The position numbers and the translations under genes are program-made. A DNA stretch of 45,335 nucleotides, taken from assembly GCA_965222485.1 (NCBI GenBank), contig CBDCUC010000002.1, forward strand, positions 1 to 45,335. The letters are read 5' to 3'. Shown in pieces: positions 37,050 to 44,565 of the stretch. Position 1 is the first letter of the stretch. The number at the start of each line of letters is the position of its first letter. Below the pieces are notes generated by a model. The model saw nothing but the letters and a program-made list of their open reading frames with translations, had not been told where the DNA came from and searched no databases. The DNA is from CBDCUC01 sp965222485 (GTDB lineage: Bacteria > Pseudomonadota > Alphaproteobacteria > Rhizobiales > Hyphomicrobiaceae).

Positions 37050-39608
37050 ATGGCGCAGCTAACGCTGTTTTTATCCTATTCTCGACGCGACAAGCGCACT
37101 GTGGATGCAATCGCCGATGCGCTAGACAAGCATCGGGACGGCATGGTCGCGGATCAGCCGGGGTTTCTAGTACTTCAGGACAAGTCCGAGCATCGACCGC
37201 CAGAGGAGCAGCGGCTCAAGGGGATCCACGCGTTTGAGGATTGGTGGTTGCGCCTGCAGCGCATGATCGAAAGTGCAGATGTGATCGTTTTCTGTTTGAG
37301 CCCGGCTTCAGTTGCCTCCGACGTCTGCGAACGAGAAATTCGACACGCCGCGGCACTCAACAAGAAACTTGCTCCGATCTTACTTGAAGACACCCCCGCG
37401 ACTGATATTCCTCCTGAGTTGAGCCGACTCGATTGGGTAGATTTCACGGACAATAGCCGTTTTGAGTATGCAATTGACCGTCTCATCGATGGCCTCATCA
37501 TCAATGTCGACTGGTTAAGAGAGCAAACGAGCATCGGTGCTTCGGCTTTGGAATGGGAGCGATCGGGCCGTTCGAGCAAGTTGCTCCTGCGCGGCATAAA
37601 ACTGGACGCCGCTGAGAAATGGCGCGATAGCCGCGCGCAGGCCGCGCCTGAAATCACATCGCTGCAGAGCAAGTTCATTGCTGAAAGTCGCAGGATCGCC
37701 TCTGGTCGCTTACGGGCATTGCTCAGCAGCGTCTTGGTCGTACTCGCACTAGTCGCTGGCCTCGCCGTGGGCCTTTGGATCTTTCTTAACGAGTCGCGGC
37801 GCCAAACACGTATCGCGGACGCACAGCTCTTGACGGCGCGCTCCCAGATTCTATCGACCAATCACCGCAACAGGCTCGATGCGAGCCTCGTCTACGCGGC
37901 AGTGGCCACGCGTCGCTTGCGTGCAGAAGGCGCGGATGCCTCGCGGGCCGAGAAGCTGGTATTGCAGGCACGCACCTTACTGACGGCGCGTCCACTACGT
38001 TGTTCCGTGAGCGAGGCGACTGAAGCGCGCTGCGCCAAGATTCCGGATCCGCCCAAAGCTGGGGGCAGCTTTGCTGAGACGCTTGATGGCGACCGGTCTG
38101 CGCGCGTCGATGAAGAGGGGATCACCTTTTTCGATCGCGATGCCAGAATAACTGGGCGTGCCGCAGGAATTAAGTCAGTCAAACACATACACTTTAGTCG
38201 CGATGGTGAATACCTCGCGGTAATGTTTCATCCGTTACTCGCCGACCGATTCGATGTTGCAGTTCTTGATGCTCGGACCGGCGCTCTCAGTTCTAACCTA
38301 CGCCACGATGGCCGCGTCAGCGCCATCGCCATTCATCCTTCACTACCCCTCGTTGCGACGGCAAGCGGTTCCTATTGGCCGGAAGATAGAACCGTCAGTG
38401 TTTGGAGCCTGAAGACCGGGCGCGAGCTGCGTCGATCAATCTTGGATAGCTCTCCTGATGGGCTTCGATTTGACGCGATGTCGTCCGATCTACTCATAGT
38501 TGGCGGTGACGGCATGCGATGGATCTGGCGCGTCGATCCACCGCTTGAGAGAGCGTTCAATTTGAAGAAGCGGTTCGGGGGTGGGCTTTTCTCGCCTCAT
38601 GCGCCGAACCGCCATTTTATATCTTTGAGCGGCGGAGAGGCCTGTCTATGGGACTTAAAGCAAGCCGGCGCGCGCCGCTGCACAGGCCGAACAAGTGAGA
38701 CGGATGGGATCGAGGTGAGCAACAGCGAGACTCAAATCGGCGTGATCCCGGATGGTCGCCTCCTCGCCCTTAACAACAATGGTTCGCAGATGTGCATCGT
38801 TGCTCCCAGCAGGCGGGTGCTCGTACGCCAGAAATGTCACGTCGCTCCGAGCGGCGCGCTTCTTCTTGCCGTCTCAAGAAACGCAGATTGGGTCATTGGG
38901 ATGCGAGGCGCACAGTTGTGCCGTTGGCGCTTTGCTCCAGCGGTGGGACTGCACGAAGAACTGTGCCGTCCTGTCACTGCAAAGTTGTCAGGAGATGCAG
39001 TCGTGTTAAGCAGTCAGGGGAGTGTGATCATTAACAAGGCAGCCAAGGAGAATTCTCCAATTGCAATCGAATTGGCCAGTGGGCGCGAGTTTCTTGCTCG
39101 AAAATCGAAAGCCGCAGACTGGGAAATTGCACGTTTCAGCGGCTGCGGAAAATATGTTGCGATAAGCGAAGCGACTGGCGACTACAAGACGAGCTACATT
39201 TCAGTATTCTCGTTGGCCACAGAAACCGCGGTCGCACAGCTTCAGGTGGACGCCCGAGTGCTGTCCATGGAGTTTTCGCATGACGGAACCGTTATTGCAC
39301 TAGGAACTGAACAAACGCAAAACCTGCACATATGGTCTTGGCGCACATACGATCCACCGATTTCTCTAAATACCGGACTACCCGTTCAAGCGATCACGTT
39401 CTCATTAGATGACGAGCAGGTAGTCGCTGCCGTCGGTCCCCGAATTAAACCATATCTTGAAGTCAGGTCGTTTCCGACGCCGGGCAAATTCGGCAATGCG
39501 CAAGCCTGTGAGCTCATGGCCCGGCCGAACTTGGAATCCGCACTCGAAGAGGTTCGAACGATAATCGATGTAGAAGATATGGACGCTACCAAATTTTGCG
39601 CCAATTGA
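37050..39608 (+). CDS. TIR-transmembrane-WD40 protein
   Basis: 852 residues. The N-terminal TIR domain (about 1-140) begins LTLFLSYSRRDKRTVDAI and has SPASVASDVCEREIRHA, with Glu in the position of the TIR NADase catalytic residue. A linker with LLLRGIKLDAAEKWRDSR follows, then one membrane helix (LLSSVLVVLALVAGLAVGLW, about 225-244) and a long degenerate WD40-type beta-propeller (for example HPSLPLVATASGS, RTVSVWSLKTGREL). This order is a known architecture of TIR proteins in many bacteria. The propeller would lie across the membrane from the TIR domain if the helix is real. The role is probably defence or programmed death, by family inference. No obvious partner gene is adjacent. Confidence 0.88.
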   Translation: MAQLTLFLSYSRRDKRTVDAIADALDKHRDGMVADQPGFLVLQDKSEHRPPEEQRLKGIHAFEDWWLRLQRMIESADVIVFCLSPASVASDVCEREIRHAAALNKKLAPILLEDTPATDIPPELSRLDWVDFTDNSRFEYAIDRLIDGLIINVDWLREQTSIGASALEWERSGRSSKLLLRGIKLDAAEKWRDSRAQAAPEITSLQSKFIAESRRIASGRLRALLSSVLVVLALVAGLAVGLWIFLNESRRQTRIADAQLLTARSQILSTNHRNRLDASLVYAAVATRRLRAEGADASRAEKLVLQARTLLTARPLRCSVSEATEARCAKIPDPPKAGGSFAETLDGDRSARVDEEGITFFDRDARITGRAAGIKSVKHIHFSRDGEYLAVMFHPLLADRFDVAVLDARTGALSSNLRHDGRVSAIAIHPSLPLVATASGSYWPEDRTVSVWSLKTGRELRRSILDSSPDGLRFDAMSSDLLIVGGDGMRWIWRVDPPLERAFNLKKRFGGGLFSPHAPNRHFISLSGGEACLWDLKQAGARRCTGRTSETDGIEVSNSETQIGVIPDGRLLALNNNGSQMCIVAPSRRVLVRQKCHVAPSGALLLAVSRNADWVIGMRGAQLCRWRFAPAVGLHEELCRPVTAKLSGDAVVLSSQGSVIINKAAKENSPIAIELASGREFLARKSKAADWEIARFSGCGKYVAISEATGDYKTSYISVFSLATETAVAQLQVDARVLSMEFSHDGTVIALGTEQTQNLHIWSWRTYDPPISLNTGLPVQAITFSLDDEQVVAAVGPRIKPYLEVRSFPTPGKFGNAQACELMARPNLESALEEVRTIIDVEDMDATKFCAN

Positions 39609-39917
39609 GTTGCGTGGTCTGCGGCGTCGCGAGCAGCACGCTCCACTTCTAACCCCGAGATCGCCGTTCGCCCTACTGGGGTCGACTAACAGTTCCAACA
39701 GTCGATTGGCTATTGCTCCAATGGCCGCTTTCTCTGCGTAACGGCTGTCCGGGCCTGGATGCAGATCGATGTTTCAGGGTTGAAACGTAGCGGTTTCGTT
39801 GTGGAACGTCATCTGCGCATTCGCTGACGGCACCAATTTCCATCAGCCCTTCATTTAGCCATGAGCCTATCTAGATACGATTACCCCTGGCCAACGAACT
39901 GGCCAGGGGTCATGAGG
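39609..39917. other. Gap between convergent genes, with terminator
   Basis: 309 bases between the ends of the TIR-WD40 gene (+) and the small HTH gene (-). Apart from the 10-bp-stem hairpin at 39883-39910, nothing is recognised. Confidence 0.5.
39883..39910. terminator. Strong hairpin between convergent genes
   Basis: A perfect 10-bp stem (ACCCCTGGCC/GGCCAGGGGT) with an 8-base loop lies 7 bases after the minus-strand gene's stop and can also serve the plus-strand TIR-WD40 gene. No long T tract. Confidence 0.6.
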
Positions 39918-40259
39918 TCATGCTGATTTGATGCGCCTCCATGCCGTGGTCTTGGGAACTTCAGGAAACGAGTCCTGCAATTCCGCTATTTTTGGATCGC
40001 GGCCGTGGCGCTGCCTGAAAGCGCGGACCCAATCGACAACATTGGTGTGAGGCCTGTCGTCGGACACGACCTCAACCGGTGCAGTACTCTCGCCACAGAC
40101 CAACCCCAGTTCCTCCAGCTGGTCCTGCCGGGAACGGATCGCGCGAACGATCGCCAGCGGCAGGAGCAGGAGTAGGTCAATGATGAGAATGATCAGGATC
40201 TGCGGCAGTGCCGCCATTGCACTGATCAGGCCATCGGGACTATCGTCATTTGCGACCAT
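39918..40259 (-). CDS. Small membrane protein with C-terminal helix-turn-helix
   Basis: 113 residues from ATG 40259, chosen because GAAAGGAGC lies just upstream in the minus sense; the longer ORF to 40514 lacks support. An N-terminal hydrophobic helix (LPQILIILIIDLLLLLPLAIV, about 19-39) is followed by a charged linker and a C-terminal helix-turn-helix-like segment (VDWVRAFRQRHGRDPKIAEL then FPEVPKTTAWRRIK). The last part resembles DNA-binding tails of small element-borne proteins. A membrane-anchored DNA-binding protein is the simplest reading. Confidence 0.7.
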   Translation of the reverse strand: MVANDDSPDGLISAMAALPQILIILIIDLLLLLPLAIVRAIRSRQDQLEELGLVCGESTAPVEVVSDDRPHTNVVDWVRAFRQRHGRDPKIAELQDSFPEVPKTTAWRRIKSA

Positions 40260-40295
40260 GATTGAAGCTCCTTTCTTCACATCGGTGTTCGCATT

Positions 40296-40328
40296 GGCTC
40301 CGCCGGGACCATCGGCGGGGCCTTTTTT
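40296..40328 (+). terminator. GC-rich hairpin followed by six T on the plus strand
   Basis: GGCTCCGCCG pairs with CGGCGGGGCC (one G-T wobble) around a 7-base loop and is followed by TTTTTT. In the plus direction it is a classical intrinsic terminator, but no plus-strand gene precedes it. In the minus direction it forms a hairpin in the leader of the 113-residue HTH gene. Confidence 0.55.
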
Positions 40329-40378
40329 GCACCTGAAGCTGTAAAGCTCCAGGGGCTGCCGGCCGGCATGTCTTATTC

Positions 40379-40624
40379 TTAGTGCGGTCGGCCGCCGCCG
40401 GAGCCAGGTTGGCGCTGGGCTTTGCATTCTGAGCAGTGATGAGGAGGGAGAGGGACGATACGTGCCCGGTTTGCCAATGATGCCACAAGCGCAAAACACG
40501 CTGAGATTGCCCAACCGTTATCCGGGGACTTCAACGGATCTGTGATCATGCTGAAGGTGGCAACAATATCAAAAATTATAGCACACTTCGTTGCCGCTTC
40601 GAAGCCAAAAGGTACTCGCTGCAT
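40379..40624 (-). CDS. Possible small membrane protein
   Basis: 81 residues from ATG 40624. Two hydrophobic stretches (AATKCAIIFDIVATFSMI and AISACFALVASLA) and a C-terminal CSEC motif give it a protein-like look, but there is no clear ribosome binding site and I recognise no family. It may be noise. Confidence 0.3.
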   Translation of the reverse strand: MQRVPFGFEAATKCAIIFDIVATFSMITDPLKSPDNGWAISACFALVASLANRARIVPLPPHHCSECKAQRQPGSGGGRPH

Positions 40625-40967
40625 TTGGTGGCTGCGACCGTCATTGCCAGGGTGGAGCCGAGTGAAAGCGCATTGCTCCCTGTGCCGCCTGCGCCCCTCT
40701 GCAATTAACACAGCATTGTCGTTGTTCGTGTTGCCGCGTTGCGCCGACCGAATACTCGCGAGATTTCTGAATTAAAAACAGGGGCAAATTCGCCAGCGTT
40801 TGGAGGTAGAGAACAGCTACAACCAGAGATGTGCCGGGGGCATATTTATGAGGCAGGGATGTCGGTTGAGGCTGAGACTCAAGGCATCCGAATCGCCTAC
40901 ACTTACGTCAAGACCGTCATCCACAGGCTGAGCGACCTGAAATTCGGTATCAGGGCGAGTGCAAGCG

Positions 40968-42170
40968 ATGAGTAAGAGTTTCAATCCAAAAGACTTTGTT
41001 CGTAGGGCGCCAGCAGAATTGTTAAGGCGGTATTGCGGACTTCGAGGGCTCCCCTGCGATTGGGACGACAGTACCAGCAAAAAAGTCGATGCGAAGGCAT
41101 TCATCCGAGCAATCCGTGAAGCGGAGAAAGCCGACGGCGCAAAGGAAGGCCTGCTCAAGCGTGTCAATATAGATTTTCGCTCAATAGACGAACTATCCGG
41201 TAAAGGTTTTACGCTGGGTCTTTACAACGAGGCGGAACATGTCGGTGACCGCGAGGCGCTGACCGCATTAAAGAGGCAGCGAAGTCACCTTGCGAAGGCG
41301 CTTTGGGCAACGCTTTACCGTCCTCAATTCATCCCAAACGCAAAGCTGCTTGCAGAGGTCGACGTACTACCCTCGGGGGCGTGGATCAAGCGGAAGTCTT
41401 TGCCTGTTCGCGGGCTCCCGATCGACGATACCGTAGTAGGAGCCCTTGAAGATGCCCTCATCGCATACTTCACAAAGGTCGAATGGCGCGGGGAGAATTG
41501 CAGGATCGATTGCCTGCGCAGCGGTGAAGATGAAATATTTTTTGCATATGCAGAGGATCACCCTCAGACAGACGTGTTTTGGCAGAAGGGGACGCTTACG
41601 CAGCAAACCCTCAGTCCATCGTTCAAGCTCATTTTCAAGCATAGGGATGCCGCCGGCACGCTAGAAATCTACGTTGACGGCGATCGTACTATTGTACCGC
41701 ATATTCAGCAGATCTTTGCCAAGACGGTGATTGGCGATGAAATACCACTGGACCCGCCGCCCGATGACATCGTCTACGACTTGCCGAAGGTCTTGGAGCC
41801 GGGATTTGAGTTTCAATATTCGCTGGATCTCGGCATTAGAGATGTGCGCATAACAAAAATGCGCTTTCGCATGACAAAAGCGCCTTGGCGTCGTTTTATG
41901 GTCGAAGCGAACACCGGAAATCAGCGTGAGGCTTTGAGCAAATTGGTGGCGCGACTAACCGCTAATTTCAAACCGGGTGAGCTCGTGTTGGACCAAGCAT
42001 GGATTAAGGTTCACTTTATACGGGGAGAGCGGGATATACGTGATAGAAGCCCTTCGTTTTGTATCACCGCTCCAAATGTGCTTCGCGTTCAGCAAAATGA
42101 ATTTGGTGAGCGAATTTCTGAAATGCTGCGACAGTCGGGTATTGAGACGACGGAGCAGGATGACGATTGA
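40968..42170 (+). CDS. Unknown protein, first gene of a two-gene module
   Basis: 400 residues from ATG 40968 (an in-frame GTG at 40959 is possible). I do not recognise a domain. Visible features: a helical N-terminal segment that looks suited to protein or nucleic acid binding (DFVRRAPAELLRRYCGLRGLPCDW, KAFIRAIREAEKADGAKEG), a beta-rich middle (FKLIFKHRDAAGTLEIYVDGDRTIVPHIQQIF), and a C-terminal part with LVLDQAWIKVHFIRGERDIRDRSPSFCITAPNVLRV. The N-terminal segment opens with a motif that may be an SAP-like or HTH-like helix pair. The stop overlaps the start of the next gene by one base, so the two are translated together. Confidence 0.75.
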   Translation: MSKSFNPKDFVRRAPAELLRRYCGLRGLPCDWDDSTSKKVDAKAFIRAIREAEKADGAKEGLLKRVNIDFRSIDELSGKGFTLGLYNEAEHVGDREALTALKRQRSHLAKALWATLYRPQFIPNAKLLAEVDVLPSGAWIKRKSLPVRGLPIDDTVVGALEDALIAYFTKVEWRGENCRIDCLRSGEDEIFFAYAEDHPQTDVFWQKGTLTQQTLSPSFKLIFKHRDAAGTLEIYVDGDRTIVPHIQQIFAKTVIGDEIPLDPPPDDIVYDLPKVLEPGFEFQYSLDLGIRDVRITKMRFRMTKAPWRRFMVEANTGNQREALSKLVARLTANFKPGELVLDQAWIKVHFIRGERDIRDRSPSFCITAPNVLRVQQNEFGERISEMLRQSGIETTEQDDD

Positions 42171-43000
42171 TGGAACTACCACGCGCCCGCACACTACGAG
42201 AACTATTCGGGTTCGCTGGTGGGGCCGAGAGTCCAGTGCAGTACTTTTTGCAAGCAAATGACATTGAATTTTGGCCGGAATCAGCAGTAGACGACCTCAA
42301 GTCAGCCAAGCTCATTAAATCAGCACCTGAAGGCGATACGGTTGTTTGTCGCGGGTGCGAAGAGCGCTGCTTGCGCCCAATTTTACTCCTTAGCCGTGGC
42401 TATGATTCAGCAAGCTGCCGTGTTTCCACTTGTGATCTGGATGCGTCGTTGGGTCCGTTCTTTCATTCATCTCACGCATGCGCGCGGTGGCAGTCCTCTA
42501 GAGAAATGATCGTTCATTTCGTAACGCGTGGCTGTTCCTTGACGCTGGCTGATTGTGACGTCGATCTCAGGCGGATTCGCTTCAAAACAGCTGAAATAAA
42601 AAATACCCGGCGTACAGTTTCGCTCGAATTTAGTCCGCACCCAGTTCTCAGGATTGGGTCGAGCGACATTAAGCTCGAACAGCTAATCGCTTGGGGAGAC
42701 AAATCCATCGCCATTGATGTCGAATCTTTCTGGGACTTCTTCCTTAAATCGGAGGATTCCCGGTCCGGCGATCGTCCTTATCAGTCATCTCGCACACTGC
42801 AGGCTGCAAACAAATTGCGCACAGAGCTGCGTGACCAGCGCATGCAGAAATGCTTCGAGAAATTAGCACGTCGATACCCAAAGCTGAACAAGGAAAGACT
42901 CGCGGTTGAACTGCGTCGCGATGGCGAGTTCTCCGGCGTCAGTCTCGGCAGGGTCTTGCGCATCGTTCGTATGCCGAAGCGTAGATCTGAGAAAAAATAG
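42170..43000 (+). CDS. Unknown Cys-rich protein with C-terminal basic helices, second gene of the module
   Basis: 276 residues from ATG 42170, which shares a base with the upstream stop; AGGA lies 9 bases ahead. The first 130 residues contain eight Cys, including CRGC (60-63), C67, C83, C88, C104, C122 and C129, enough for one or two zinc sites. The C-terminal 60 residues are basic and helical (LRTELRDQRMQKCFEKLARRY, KERLAVELRRD, SLGRVLRIVRMPKRR) and look DNA- or RNA-binding. The family is not recognised. A run of short repeats follows directly after the stop. Confidence 0.75.
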   Translation: MELPRARTLRELFGFAGGAESPVQYFLQANDIEFWPESAVDDLKSAKLIKSAPEGDTVVCRGCEERCLRPILLLSRGYDSASCRVSTCDLDASLGPFFHSSHACARWQSSREMIVHFVTRGCSLTLADCDVDLRRIRFKTAEIKNTRRTVSLEFSPHPVLRIGSSDIKLEQLIAWGDKSIAIDVESFWDFFLKSEDSRSGDRPYQSSRTLQAANKLRTELRDQRMQKCFEKLARRYPKLNKERLAVELRRDGEFSGVSLGRVLRIVRMPKRRSEKK

Positions 43001-43180
43001 TCAGGCGAAAAAAAATCGCCTGATCGCCTGACGTGCAAATGCTTGAGATGCCGTAATAATCCCGTAGTAGATTCCTGCCTACTCGGTTAAAGTTCTGCTC
43101 TCCTTCGAACACCTAAACACCTGAAACAAATAGCAATGCCCTGCACGGTTCCGAGCAGGATACCCCCTTTTATCGCCTGA
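43001..43180. repeat. TCGCCTGA repeats downstream of the unknown module
   Basis: TCAGGCGA (43001-43008) pairs with TCGCCTGA (43016-43023) across an A-only 7-base spacer, followed at once by a direct copy of TCGCCTGA (43024-43031) and a third at 43173-43180. The first pair can form a terminator-like hairpin for the unknown module. The repeated copies also suggest a protein-binding array ahead of the next gene. Confidence 0.5.
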
Positions 43181-43237
43181 TGATCTGCACCATCACTGTC
43201 CTCACACAATTCGGCGATGTTTAGTGGAGCGTAAGCA

Positions 43238-43810
43238 ATGCAGAAGCAAAGGGATCATCACAAGCACCAGCAGCGTGGTCGTCGGCACAACAGAAAAGGT
43301 CGTAGCAGCGGTGGTGAACGGTATGTAAAGCTCCCACACTGGCTGCTCAAATCTCCCGCTTGGCAGTCGCTAAAACCACAACCCCGCGCCCTCTACATCG
43401 AGCTTTCTCAGCGTTACAACAGCTACAACAATGGTGAAATCTCGATGTCGGTTCGAGAGGCCGCGAGCTTGCTTCACATCGCAAAGGACACAGCCACCAG
43501 CTCATTCTGGGAACTCGAGGAAAAGGGTTTCATACGGCGCAATCAATGCGGCAGCTTCAATTACAAACTGCGCCATGCCACGACGTGGATCCTCACACAG
43601 CATCCTCTCGGTGATGAGCCACCCAAAAAAGACTTCATGAATTGGCGGCCTCCAAAAACAAAACCCGGTCCCAAATCAGGCGAGAACTGTCCCAAACGAG
43701 GGACAGACGATGATGATTTGGCCCATGTCAGTCGCATCATTGTCCTCGTTTTGGGACCGTGGTCACAGTCGTGCACGGTCTCACGGTCCCAATTTGCGGG
43801 ACACATATAG
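43238..43810 (+). CDS. Winged-helix DNA-binding protein, replication-initiator-like, of an integrative element
   Basis: 190 residues. A basic N-terminus (QQRGRRHNRKGRS) precedes a winged-helix domain (YVKLPHWLLKSPAWQSLKPQPRALYIEL, GEISMSVREAASLLHIAKDTATSSFWELEEKGFI). This arrangement is common in proteins of rhizobial integrative elements just upstream of the integrase. GGAG lies ahead of the ATG. The C-terminus after residue about 150 looks out of frame: the repeated CPxxGT pattern (CPKRGT) continues in another frame as CPRFGT and VPICGT (43741-43806), so the last 30 residues may not be native. Confidence 0.75.
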   Translation: MQKQRDHHKHQQRGRRHNRKGRSSGGERYVKLPHWLLKSPAWQSLKPQPRALYIELSQRYNSYNNGEISMSVREAASLLHIAKDTATSSFWELEEKGFIRRNQCGSFNYKLRHATTWILTQHPLGDEPPKKDFMNWRPPKTKPGPKSGENCPKRGTDDDDLAHVSRIIVLVLGPWSQSCTVSRSQFAGHI

Positions 43811-43921
43811 TCTGCCATGCCATGCGCGAAGAACGGCATCGACGCCGGCCTAAAAAACGCCGTCCTGTGTTCGGCGCTGCGATTTTTGATGTCTCCGCAC
43901 CGCCCACAGGACGGCTGAGCT

Positions 43922-44224
43922 ATGAGCGTGCAACATTCATCAAAACATCTTGGGCCGAACGAGGTGCCATTGAAATGGATCGAGGCAGCTGCGCGTCTGC
44001 CCGGAAAGTCGCTCCATGTTGCAATTGCGGTTTGGATGCTCTGTCGTCACCAATCGTTTCTAGAAGCGGCACTTGGCAATCGGTTGGCGTTGCGGTTCGG
44101 CGTCGACAGAAACAGCAAATATCGGGCGCTGGGCTGGTTGGAGGATGCAGGCTTGATCGAAGTGGAGCGTCGCCCGGGTCGCCCGCCCATCGTTACGATC
44201 GTGGGTATTGGAGGTGGACAGTGA
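43922..44224 (+). CDS. Small winged-helix regulator
   Basis: 100 residues. The central part HVAIAVWMLCRHQSF...LALRFGVDRNSKYRALGWLEDAGLIEVERRPGRPP is a compact winged helix with a basic wing. It sits directly before the AlpA-like gene and the integrase, where excision or control proteins of integrative elements are found. Its stop shares one base with the next ATG (44224), so the two are translationally coupled. Confidence 0.78.
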   Translation: MSVQHSSKHLGPNEVPLKWIEAAARLPGKSLHVAIAVWMLCRHQSFLEAALGNRLALRFGVDRNSKYRALGWLEDAGLIEVERRPGRPPIVTIVGIGGGQ

Positions 44225-44565
44225 TGTCTCGTCTGTTGCCCCGGATCCTTCGCTTTCGTGATGCGCCGGGGTATCTCGGCATGGACCGAAACCGGTTTAA
44301 TGCGGTAGTTCGCCCTTTTCTCACTGAAATCCCCATTGGAACGCAGGGAATTGCCTTCGACCGGCTTGAACTCGATGCCTGGGTTGAGGACTATGTGTCC
44401 CGCAACGGGCGTCCCGCCAGGAAAGGAGTAAGCACATGGGACGCAAACGAGTACCCGGTCTCATTAAACGGGCCGGGATCTGGTACATCGACAAACGCAT
44501 CGAAGGACGGCGCGTTTGCAAAAGCACTGGCACAGGTCAACTCAAAGAAGCCGAAAGAGTCCTAG
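44224..44565 (+). CDS. Small DNA-binding protein overlapping the integrase start (excisionase-like)
   Basis: 113 residues. The start RILRFRDAPGYLGMDRNRFN, followed by PFLTEIPIG and FDRLELDAWVEDY, has the helix-turn-helix layout of AlpA/excisionase-type proteins (a recognition helix after APGYLGMDRN, then the LDAW wing). The last 43 codons overlap the integrase gene in a different frame. Start overlaps the preceding stop by one base. It probably acts in excision or control of the integrase, by position. Confidence 0.72.
   Translation: MSRLLPRILRFRDAPGYLGMDRNRFNAVVRPFLTEIPIGTQGIAFDRLELDAWVEDYVSRNGRPARKGVSTWDANEYPVSLNGPGSGTSTNASKDGAFAKALAQVNSKKPKES

Larger units (their letters stand above)
40260..40967. 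other. Gap between divergent genes
   Basis: 708 bases. It holds the GC-rich hairpin at 40296-40328 and one weak minus-strand candidate ORF (40379-40624); the remaining ORFs look random. Confidence 0.4.

Noticed and set aside
37175..37861. 228-codon minus-strand ORF opposite the TIR-WD40 gene
   Set aside because: It is a shadow of the TIR frame and is Ser/Arg-rich without motifs.
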